In this document: positions 7,995 through 15,043 of the stretch, piece by piece
Position numbering within the stretch: the first letter of the stretch is position 1
How the letters are laid out: every line of letters starts with the position of its first letter
Position numbers and translations under genes: made by a program
Notes under the pieces: generated by a model
Databases searched by the model: none
Seen by the model: the letters and a program-made list of their open reading frames with translations, nothing else
Told to the model about the DNA's origin: nothing
NCBI RefSeq assembly: GCF_029360775.1
Contig: NZ_JARKMZ010000028.1
Location: 124,001-188,000 of the forward strand
Source of the DNA: Daejeonella sp. H1SJ63
GTDB lineage: Bacteria; Bacteroidota; Bacteroidia; Sphingobacteriales; Sphingobacteriaceae
Reading direction: 5' to 3'
Length of the DNA stretch: 64,000 nucleotides

Positions 7995-10283
7995 ATGATG
8001 CGTTCTATTCTGTTTACACTTTTACTTGCAGGGGTATTTGTTAATCTCCGGGCTCAAACTACTGTGGTTCACGGAACTGTACGTTCAGAAGAGAAAGCAC
8101 TCGTATTTGCGACGGTTGCAATAAGCAATAGCAGATATGGTACAACAACTGATCCGGAAGGGAAATTTTATCTCGATAAGCTGCCTGCCGGAAAATACAA
8201 CCTCGTGATTTCGGCTCTGGGTTATGCTCAAAAGAATATTCCTTTAAACTTAAAGAATGGGCAAACCCTGCATGTTGATGTTGAGATGAAGGAATCTCAT
8301 GCAATGGCAGATGAAGTGGTAGTCAGTGGAACTATGAAAGAAATAACCCGATTGGCCAGTCCTGTGCCGGTTGAAGTTTACAGTCCGGCATTTTTTCGTA
8401 AAAATCCTACTCCCTCAATTTTTGATGCTTTACAGAATGTAAATGGTGTTCGTCCTCAGCTTAACTGTAATGTATGTAATACCGGCGATATTCATATTAA
8501 CGGATTGGAAGGGCCTTATACCATGATCTTGATTGATGGAATGCCAATAGTGAGCGGTCTGTCTTCAGTTTACGGGCTTTCAGGTATTCCCAACGCCCTG
8601 ATCGAAAGGGTAGAAATTGTTAAAGGTCCGGCATCATCTCTGTACGGTTCAGAAGCAGTTGGAGGATTAATCAATATCATCACCAAAAGACCTCAGAATG
8701 CTCCTTCAGTATCTGCTGATGTGTTTAGTACATCATGGGGAGAGCTGAATACAGATCTTGGAATTAAGCTGAAAGCGGGAAAAAAAGCAGATGTGCTAAC
8801 CGGAATTAATTATTTCAAGTATAGCAACAGAATAGATAAGAACAATGACAATTTTACGGATGTAACATTACAGGACAGGATTTCATTGTTTCAGAAATGG
8901 AATTTCAACCGTAAAAATAAGCGGGTGTTCAGTCTGGCCGGAAGATATAATTACGAAGACAGGTGGGGCGGAGATATTTCATGGGACAGATCTTACAGAG
9001 GGGGAGAAACCAGATATGCAGAAAGTATTTATACAAACAGATGGGAGTTACTGGGCTCATATCAGCTGCCGTTTAAAGAGCCGCTTATGTTTGCATTTTC
9101 GGTGAATGATCATAAACAGAATTCTGTTTACGGTACAACAATTTATGGTGCCCGGCAGCAAATTGCATTCGGACAGTTAACATGGGATAAGAAAATAGAG
9201 GAACATGATCTTTTGATTGGAACTGCTTTGCGTTATACATTTTATGATGATAATACTCCCGCAACAGTTTCTTTGGGAGGACAGAACAAAGCTGATAAAG
9301 TTTGGCTTCCCGGGCTTTTCGTTCAGGACGAAATAGCGCTTTCAAAATCTCATAAACTATTATTAGGAATGCGATATGATTATAATTCAGTGCACAGGCA
9401 CATACTCACTCCAAGGTTTGCCTATAAATGGAATATTAATGATCATAATGTTCTGAGGTTTAATGCAGGTACGGGATTTCGGGTGGTAAGTTTGTTTACG
9501 GAAGAACATGCCGCACTAACCGGATCAAGGGAAGTGGTACTGACTCAAAAACTTGAACCTGAGCGTAGCTATAATGCCAACCTGAATTATCACAGGAAAT
9601 TCTATTTTATGAGCGGAAGCTTTTTGAGTATGGATGCGTCTGCCTGGTACACTCATTTTACAAATCAGATTATACCAGACTATTTGACTGATCCTGATAA
9701 AATTATATACAGTAATCTCGATGGATATGCAGTTTCCAGAGGACTTAGCATGAACATGGATTTAGAGTTAAATAATGGACTTAAAGTGATGGCGGGTGCT
9801 TCATTTCTTGATGTATACTCGAAAAATAATCAGACATCGTTTAAGAACAGACCATTGCTGACTGAAAAATGGACCGGGACATGGAGTATTTCCTATAAAT
9901 TCCCCGGCACACAAGTTAATCTTGATTACACCGGGAATGTTTATGGTTCAATGCAATTGCCTGTACTGGGCGATCTGGATCCAAGAAGCGAAAAATCGCC
10001 GGTCTGGAGTCTGCAGAATATTCAGATGAATTACAGTGGATTTAAGAACCTTGAAATATATGGCGGAGTGAAAAACCTGTTGAATTGGACACCCGGTAAA
10101 AGTGAGCCGTTCATCATAGCTCGCAGCCGTGATCCTTTTGATCAAAATATAGTTAAGAATGCACAGGGGCAGGTAATCCCGACCACGGATAATCCCTATG
10201 CCATGACATTTGACCCTGGATATGTTTATGCACCCAATCAGGGTTTACGTACGTTTTTGGGTGTCAGGGTGACGATCAGATAA
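7995..10283 (+). CDS. TonB-dependent outer-membrane receptor, probably for Mn/Fe
   Basis: 762-residue receptor: signal peptide (about 1-20), CarboxypepD_reg-like beta-sandwich (about 22-105, with VVHGTVRSEEKAL and TDPEGKFYLDKLPAGKY), plug domain (about 115-225, with EIVKGPASSLYGSEAVGGLINIIT), then a 22-stranded-type barrel ending in an aromatic/charged terminal strand. The plug holds a CNVC pair that could form a disulfide or bind metal. It imports a ligand across the outer membrane using TonB/ExbBD energy. Ligand is inferred from context: its promoter carries the same palindrome as the mntR-mntH operon, which converges on it 10 nt away. A heme or siderophore receptor cannot be excluded. Confidence 0.85.
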   Translation: MMRSILFTLLLAGVFVNLRAQTTVVHGTVRSEEKALVFATVAISNSRYGTTTDPEGKFYLDKLPAGKYNLVISALGYAQKNIPLNLKNGQTLHVDVEMKESHAMADEVVVSGTMKEITRLASPVPVEVYSPAFFRKNPTPSIFDALQNVNGVRPQLNCNVCNTGDIHINGLEGPYTMILIDGMPIVSGLSSVYGLSGIPNALIERVEIVKGPASSLYGSEAVGGLINIITKRPQNAPSVSADVFSTSWGELNTDLGIKLKAGKKADVLTGINYFKYSNRIDKNNDNFTDVTLQDRISLFQKWNFNRKNKRVFSLAGRYNYEDRWGGDISWDRSYRGGETRYAESIYTNRWELLGSYQLPFKEPLMFAFSVNDHKQNSVYGTTIYGARQQIAFGQLTWDKKIEEHDLLIGTALRYTFYDDNTPATVSLGGQNKADKVWLPGLFVQDEIALSKSHKLLLGMRYDYNSVHRHILTPRFAYKWNINDHNVLRFNAGTGFRVVSLFTEEHAALTGSREVVLTQKLEPERSYNANLNYHRKFYFMSGSFLSMDASAWYTHFTNQIIPDYLTDPDKIIYSNLDGYAVSRGLSMNMDLELNNGLKVMAGASFLDVYSKNNQTSFKNRPLLTEKWTGTWSISYKFPGTQVNLDYTGNVYGSMQLPVLGDLDPRSEKSPVWSLQNIQMNYSGFKNLEIYGGVKNLLNWTPGKSEPFIIARSRDPFDQNIVKNAQGQVIPTTDNPYAMTFDPGYVYAPNQGLRTFLGVRVTIR

Positions 10284-10293
10284 GTTTTTTATC

Positions 10294-12165
10294 TTATTTA
10301 ATAATCAGTATTGGTATGTTCAGATGGTGTCTGACCTTATCTACTGTGGTTCCGAAAATCAGGTCACTAATGCCTGAATGTCCATGAGCACCCATAACAA
10401 GGAGATCAAGGTCTCTCTTTTTTACAAGGTTAGATATTGCTTTTGCCGGTGCGCCATATCCTATAGAGGTCTCAACTCTGAATCCCAGTTTTTCCAGATT
10501 CAATTTGTACTTTATCATATTGTCATGATCGCTTTGGGTTTCGTGATCAAGTACCTTATCTCCATGAAATCGTGCACCTGCAGTTTCTACGATATGGATT
10601 AAATAATATTCAGCATCCTTACCACCCTGAATTAAGGCATGGCGAATAGTATTTCTGTCATTTTTGGAAAAGTCAACTGTGATTCCTATTGATTTGTATT
10701 CAATATGTTCCACTTCTCCCAGTTCTAATGCATTGCCATGCGGAACATTTGATAAACCGGCTTCATGTTTGCTCAAAAGTGGCTTAAGGAATACATAAAG
10801 AAGCAATAAGCCAATTCCAATTGCAAAGGGAATTACCAGAAAGTATATCCACATGATACCGACAGTGGTGCTATGTATCCAAAGGTTGATCTCTTCAACA
10901 ACAAGCTTAACATTCAAACTGACAATAATGAATGCACAAACCCATGCCAGAACCTTTACCCAGGGTTTGATTGTATATTCTCCCATTTTGCTGCGGTCTG
11001 AATTAAAATGAATCAGCGGGATTACTGCAAATCCAAGTTGTAAGCTAAGGGCTACCTGGCTTAATACCAGTAATCCACCCAGGGCCTCTTCGCCAAAGTA
11101 AATAATTGTAAAGAAGGCAGGAATGATTGCAAGTAAACGCGTAATTAATCTCCTGATCCAGGGCTGAATTCTCAGATTTAAATGCCCTTCCATTACGATC
11201 TGACCTGCAAGTGTTCCGGTAATAGTAGAGCTTTGTCCAGATGCAATTAATGCAATTGCAAATAAGGCGGGTGCTACTGAGCCGAAGATGTTTTCGAGTA
11301 ATTTATGTGCATCCTGAATCGCTGCAACTTCGTACAGACCGTTTTTGTAGAATGCAGTGGCTGCCAGGATTAAAATTGCAGCATTAACGAAAAAAGCCAG
11401 ATTCAATGCAACCGCTGTATCGATAAGATTGTACTTTAATGAATCCCTGATCCCCTTGCTGCTCCGTTCAATTTTTCTGGTTTGAACGAGTGATGAATGG
11501 AGATACAGATTATGTGGCATCACAGTTGCACCTATTATACCAATAGCTATATAAAGTGCTTTTCCTGAAAGTATGGAAGGGGCAAAACCGCTAATAACTT
11601 CTTCAATTGCAGGTTTCACAATAAACATTTCGGTCAGGAAGGAGATTCCCACGATAAAAACCATCGATACAATGAATACTTCCATCATTCTCATTCCTTT
11701 ATTCAGCAGGAAAAGCAGAAGGAAAGTGTCAAGAATGGTAATTGAAATCCCCCATATTAATGGCAGGCCGAAAAGCAGATTCAATCCAATAGCCATTCCG
11801 ATGATCTCTGCCAGATCGCAGGCCACAATTGCAATCTGAGCAAGAACGTACAGCGGGAAATTGATATAGCGAGGATAAGTGTTACGCGATGCCTGAGCCA
11901 GATCAAGTCCTCTGACAATCCCTAAACGGGCACTCAGCGACTGCAGTAATAAAGCCATCAGATTTGACATCAGTAAGACCCAGATCAGCGTGTATCCAAA
12001 CTGGCTTCCACCGGCGATATCGGTCGCCCAGTTCCCCGGATCCATATAACCTACACTGATCAGATATGCCGGACCGGCAAATGCCAGCAGTTTTCTCCAT
12101 CCGGTTTTTCCGGATGTAATTACTGAACTGTGTACTTCCCCTAAAGATTCATCGTGTTTGCTCAT
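10294..12165 (-). CDS. mntH: MntH, NRAMP-family Mn2+/Fe2+ transporter fused to a UspA domain
   Basis: 623-residue proton-coupled divalent metal importer. The NRAMP part (about 1-450) has the TM1 metal-binding DPGN (Asp42-Asn45) and TM6 MPHNLYLHSS, both diagnostic. Unlike the usual roughly 410-residue MntH it continues into a cytoplasmic universal-stress-protein domain (about 492-623) with the ATP-binding signature G-x2-G-x9-G-T (GAHGHSGISDLIFGT, from residue 592). The start overlaps the mntR stop by 4 nt (ATGA), so the two form one operon. Mn2+ is the favoured substrate given the MntR-type regulator. The UspA domain may sense adenine nucleotides; this is inference. Confidence 0.93.
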   Translation of the reverse strand: MSKHDESLGEVHSSVITSGKTGWRKLLAFAGPAYLISVGYMDPGNWATDIAGGSQFGYTLIWVLLMSNLMALLLQSLSARLGIVRGLDLAQASRNTYPRYINFPLYVLAQIAIVACDLAEIIGMAIGLNLLFGLPLIWGISITILDTFLLLFLLNKGMRMMEVFIVSMVFIVGISFLTEMFIVKPAIEEVISGFAPSILSGKALYIAIGIIGATVMPHNLYLHSSLVQTRKIERSSKGIRDSLKYNLIDTAVALNLAFFVNAAILILAATAFYKNGLYEVAAIQDAHKLLENIFGSVAPALFAIALIASGQSSTITGTLAGQIVMEGHLNLRIQPWIRRLITRLLAIIPAFFTIIYFGEEALGGLLVLSQVALSLQLGFAVIPLIHFNSDRSKMGEYTIKPWVKVLAWVCAFIIVSLNVKLVVEEINLWIHSTTVGIMWIYFLVIPFAIGIGLLLLYVFLKPLLSKHEAGLSNVPHGNALELGEVEHIEYKSIGITVDFSKNDRNTIRHALIQGGKDAEYYLIHIVETAGARFHGDKVLDHETQSDHDNMIKYKLNLEKLGFRVETSIGYGAPAKAISNLVKKRDLDLLVMGAHGHSGISDLIFGTTVDKVRHHLNIPILIIK

Positions 12166-12815
12166 AAAATAACCAGTATATTTTTTGCTACTTCACGACT
12201 TATCGTCAGTTCTTTTGTCTGTGCAGATAACATGATTGATCCGTCAAACTCGATTAATTCGGTGACGGTAATTTTTGTGCCAAGTGTTAGTCCCAGTTTT
12301 TCAAGAAGCTTGAGAAATACAGATGAATGTTCACTAACACCAGATATCGTTCCGCTGTCGTTTTGCTTCATTTCAGAAATTTTAACCAATTTTTTATGCT
12401 GAATGGTTCCTGAACGATCGGGAATTGGATCGCCATGGGGGTCTGTTGCCGGATTGCCTAAAAAATCATCCAGACGATTGATAAGATGTTCAGAATTGAT
12501 ATGTTCCAGTTCTTCAGCTATATCATGTACCTCATCCCATTTGAAACCCAGCTTCTCAACCAGGAAAACTTCCCACAAACGATGCTTTCTGATGATGTTA
12601 ACTGCTGCACGGATTCCACTCTCATTTAAAGTAACACCCTGATATTTTATGTAATTGATTAGTTTTTTGTCCGCCAGTTTTTTAAGCATATCTGTCACAG
12701 ATGCGGCTTTGGTACTGGTCATTTCTGCAATCTGATTCGTGCTAACTGCTTTGCTGTTGCCATCACTCAGATGATAGATAGCCTTCAGATAATTTTCTTC
12801 TGTAAATGAGTGCAT
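12162..12815 (-). CDS. mntR: MntR-like DtxR-family metalloregulator
   Basis: 217-residue metal-dependent repressor: N-terminal winged helix (about 1-65), dimerisation domain (about 66-140) and C-terminal FeoA/SH3-like domain (about 150-217). Aligned by eye with DtxR, it keeps the accessory-site His and Glu (RKHRLWE) and has EELEH where DtxR has C-x-x-E-H; Glu in place of DtxR Cys102 is the MntR pattern associated with Mn2+ response. The N-terminal ligand position (DtxR Met10, MntR Asp8) is Asn8 here, which is unusual. It lies first in an operon with mntH and has the 16-bp palindrome in its own promoter, implying autoregulation. Confidence 0.88.
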   Translation of the reverse strand: MHSFTEENYLKAIYHLSDGNSKAVSTNQIAEMTSTKAASVTDMLKKLADKKLINYIKYQGVTLNESGIRAAVNIIRKHRLWEVFLVEKLGFKWDEVHDIAEELEHINSEHLINRLDDFLGNPATDPHGDPIPDRSGTIQHKKLVKISEMKQNDSGTISGVSEHSSVFLKLLEKLGLTLGTKITVTELIEFDGSIMLSAQTKELTISREVAKNILVIL

Positions 12816-12829
12816 ATGAGTTTGTTAAG

Positions 12830-12837
12830 CAAATCTA
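12830..12837 (-). promoter_or_regulatory. -7 promoter element of the mntR-mntH operon
   Basis: CAAATCTA on the + strand reads TAGATTTG leftward, matching TAnnTTTG, 14 nt before the mntR ATG. The operator palindrome starts 8 nt further upstream. Confidence 0.55.
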
Positions 12838-12845
12838 ATTATTTA

Positions 12846-12861
12846 TTTAGATTAATCTAAA
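12846..12861. promoter_or_regulatory. Putative MntR operator upstream of mntR-mntH
   Basis: TTTAGATTAATCTAAA, a perfect 16-bp palindrome identical to the core upstream of the TonB receptor at 7946-7961. It lies just upstream of the predicted -7 element, where bound repressor would block RNA polymerase. Confidence 0.75.
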
Positions 12862-12911
12862 ATTTGAAATAAAAATATTTGCAAATTTTAAGGGGCTTTT
12901 TAGGAATAAAA

Positions 12912-12942
12912 TTTGGCTATTGCTATTTATAATTTACTTTTG
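12912..12942 (+). promoter_or_regulatory. Consensus promoter of the AsnC-family gene
   Basis: TTTG at 12912-12915, 19-nt spacer, TACTTTTG at 12935-12942: a textbook Bacteroidota primary-sigma promoter. The -7 element ends 8 nt before the ATG, so the mRNA should have a leader of about 4-5 nt. Confidence 0.7.
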
Positions 12943-12950
12943 TTCTAACT

Positions 12951-13421
12951 ATGGCAATAGAACTGGACAAAATTGATCTCAGAATTTTAAAAATTCTTCA
13001 GGAAAACGGCAGGATCACCAATTTGCAGCTTTCACATGAAGTTGGTCTGTCTCCTGCACCTACTTTAGAGCGTGTAAGAAAACTTGAACAGTCTAAGTAT
13101 ATCAAGAGTTATCATGCTCTGGTTGATGAAGAATTGCTTGGTCTTGGAATTAAGACTTTTATTCAGATTCAGCTTGATTTTCACAAGAATAATACCATAC
13201 AAGTATTTCTTGAAGAGATTGAAGCTATCAAAGAAATAACTGAATGTCATCATGTTACCGGTCAGTGCGATTTTCTTCTGAAAGCTTATGTGAAGGACAT
13301 TAAAGCATATGAGCGTTTGATCATGGATAAAATCAGTAAGATCAGTGTAGTTAAAACTTTTCAGACGATGATGATCATGTCTACCAATAAGAAGGAACCG
13401 GCGGTGCCTCTTGAATATTAA
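12951..13421 (+). CDS. Lrp/AsnC-family transcriptional regulator
   Basis: 156 residues. N-terminal winged helix-turn-helix (about 5-65: DLRILKILQENGRITNLQLS, VGLSPAPTLERVRKLE) and C-terminal RAM/AsnC ligand-binding domain (about 70-145, with ECHHVTGQCDFLLKAYVKD). Members bind DNA as octamers or dimers and respond to amino acids; the ligand here is unknown. It starts about 90 nt from the mntR operator, in the opposite direction from mntR. No target gene can be assigned from context. Confidence 0.9.
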   Translation: MAIELDKIDLRILKILQENGRITNLQLSHEVGLSPAPTLERVRKLEQSKYIKSYHALVDEELLGLGIKTFIQIQLDFHKNNTIQVFLEEIEAIKEITECHHVTGQCDFLLKAYVKDIKAYERLIMDKISKISVVKTFQTMMIMSTNKKEPAVPLEY

Positions 13422-13436
13422 TTTAACGATAAATCC

Positions 13437-14114
13437 TTATTTTATCTTCCATTCAATCTCCTCCATTCCATTTTTCTTCAGGATCTCATTGGTTTTTCTG
13501 AAGTGATTGCATCCGAAGAATCCACTGTGTGCAGAAAATGGAGATGGATGAGGAGCAATTAAAACAGTGTGTCTGGTTTGATCTATCATTGTTGATTTAG
13601 CAGAGGCATATTTCCCCCATAAGAGGAATACAATGTTTTCTCTCTTCTCAGATAAAATTTGAATAACCCGGTTAGTGAATTCCTCCCAGCCCTGGTTCTG
13701 ATGTGAACCCGGCTTTGAAGCCTCTACTGTTAAAGTCGCATTGAGTAAAAGAACTCCCTGATCAGCCCACTGACTAAGGTCTCCATGCCCGGGTATTTGA
13801 AAGTCAGGATATTCATTTTGCAATTCCTTAAATATATTCTGTAAAGAAGGGGGAATTGGAATGCCCTTTTGAACAGAAAAGGAAAGGCCGTGGGCCTGAT
13901 TAGTTCCATGATAAGGGTCCTGTCCAAGAATTACAACCTTTACTTTATCAAACGGGGTATGTGTAAATGCGTTGAAAATTAAGTTGTTAGGAGGATATAT
14001 GCTTTGTCCGGCATTTATTCTTTCCCGGAGAAAAGCCCGTAACTTTTTCATGTAATCCTTTTCAAATTCTTCTTCAAGTACTGCTTTCCAGCTTTCTTCA
14101 AGTTTAATAGACAT
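13437..14114 (-). CDS. ung: Ung, uracil-DNA glycosylase
   Basis: Family-1 UDG (225 residues) that excises uracil from DNA. Motif A GQDPYHG with catalytic Asp66, the SLQNIFKEL segment, and motif B HPSPFSAHSGFFG with the catalytic His are all present. Length is typical. Convergent with the AsnC-type gene (15 nt apart) and divergent from the TPR gene. Confidence 0.96.
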   Translation of the reverse strand: MSIKLEESWKAVLEEEFEKDYMKKLRAFLRERINAGQSIYPPNNLIFNAFTHTPFDKVKVVILGQDPYHGTNQAHGLSFSVQKGIPIPPSLQNIFKELQNEYPDFQIPGHGDLSQWADQGVLLLNATLTVEASKPGSHQNQGWEEFTNRVIQILSEKRENIVFLLWGKYASAKSTMIDQTRHTVLIAPHPSPFSAHSGFFGCNHFRKTNEILKKNGMEEIEWKIK

Positions 14115-14131
14115 AATTTCTAAGATAGATA

Positions 14132-14162
14132 TTGGTTAAGCGCTCAAATAAACGGATATTTG
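14132..14162 (+). promoter_or_regulatory. Predicted promoter of the TPR membrane protein gene
   Basis: TTG at 14132-14134, 20-nt spacer, GATATTTG at 14155-14162 (one mismatch to TAnnTTTG), 25 nt before the ATG. Confidence 0.45.
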
Positions 14163-14187
14163 CAACAAATTTAAAAGATAAGAAGAA

Positions 14188-14739
14188 ATGCCTAATTACA
14201 TCAGATTGATATTTGCAGCTATAGTATTGGGTGCAGCAGTAGCATTAATGATTTTTGGATTTTGGGGATGGGGGATACTTTCGGTATTCATCTCTATTTT
14301 GATAGCAGTAACTTATTTCTACAATGAGTATATGCTTATTGCTCAGTATTATCTCCGTAAGGATGATATGGACAAAGCCGCAGTTTGGTTGAACAAGATC
14401 TCAAATTATGAAACGCAGTTGTTCGCAGGGCAGCATGGATATTACAATTTATTGATCGGACTGATCGAGTCCCGTAAAGCACCAATGCAGGCTGAAAAAT
14501 ACTTTAAAAGAGCTATAAGTCTGGGTATGACTATGGATCATAATATTGCACTTGCAAAGTTAAGTCTTGCAGGTATTGCTATGGCAAAAAGAAATAAAAG
14601 AGAAGCCGCCCTGTATTTACAGGAGGCTAAGAAAGCGGATAAGAATAAATTACTTGCTGATCAGATCAAGATGATGAAAGATCAGATGGGTCAGCTTGAC
14701 AGGACGGTTCAGCAGAGATCGTATCGTCAAACCTTCTAA
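14188..14739 (+). CDS. TPR-containing membrane protein of unknown function
   Basis: 183 residues: two N-terminal transmembrane segments (about 5-22 and 25-43, Trp/Gly-rich turn between) and a cytoplasmic TPR-like helical region (about 50-165; EYMLIAQYYLRKDDMDKAAVWLNKI, then QAEKYFKRAISLGM). Presumably a protein-protein interaction scaffold at the inner membrane. I do not recognise a named family. It has its own predicted promoter and no obvious operon partner. Confidence 0.65.
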   Translation: MPNYIRLIFAAIVLGAAVALMIFGFWGWGILSVFISILIAVTYFYNEYMLIAQYYLRKDDMDKAAVWLNKISNYETQLFAGQHGYYNLLIGLIESRKAPMQAEKYFKRAISLGMTMDHNIALAKLSLAGIAMAKRNKREAALYLQEAKKADKNKLLADQIKMMKDQMGQLDRTVQQRSYRQTF

Positions 14740-14746
14740 GGAAGGA

Positions 14747-14962
14747 TTATTTATCCTGCAGACAATCAAAACGCAGGGCAAGTTCGCGATTAATTGAACT
14801 GCTTCTGATCTCTTCGGTTTGAAGTACCGGACGCGGATTCAAAAAATATTCTTCTGATTCAAGAGCCTTCAGGATCTGACGGAGGAGTGATAAATTAAAA
14901 TCATCCTTTTTTAATTTGATCAGGTATTCCTGATCGGTAATTTCAAGAATTGAATTTTTCAT
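14747..14962 (-). CDS. Small hypothetical protein (71 aa)
   Basis: The ATG at 14962 (MKNSILEITDQEYLIKL) is chosen over an in-frame upstream start because the upstream codons run back through the lysS terminator hairpin. The product is soluble, Leu/Glu/Lys-rich and probably helical in the middle, with no recognisable family. An 18-bp perfect palindrome (14964-14981) ends one base before the start codon, suggesting tight control. An orphan antitoxin-like protein is possible, but there is no toxin-like neighbour and the sequence does not show it. Confidence 0.5.
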   Translation of the reverse strand: MKNSILEITDQEYLIKLKKDDFNLSLLRQILKALESEEYFLNPRPVLQTEEIRSSSINRELALRFDCLQDK

Positions 14963-14963
14963 T

Positions 14964-14981
14964 GTGTATAATTTTATACAC
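14964..14981. promoter_or_regulatory. 18-bp palindrome abutting a start codon
   Basis: GTGTATAATTTTATACAC is two perfect 8-bp arms around TT. It ends one base before the ATG of the 71-aa gene, so a bound protein, or a hairpin in the mRNA, would cover the translation start. Confidence 0.55.
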
Positions 14982-14990
14982 AAAAATACG

Positions 14991-15023
14991 AAAGGCCGCT
15001 CTGCTGTATGTAAAGCGGCCTTT
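14991..15023 (-). terminator. Intrinsic terminator of lysS
   Basis: Perfect 10-bp stem AAAGGCCGCT/AGCGGCCTTT with a 13-nt loop, about 20 nt past the lysS stop. Leftward it is followed by TTTCGTATTTTTG. Confidence 0.8.
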
Positions 15024-15043
15024 ATCAAATTGTTAGATTTGTA

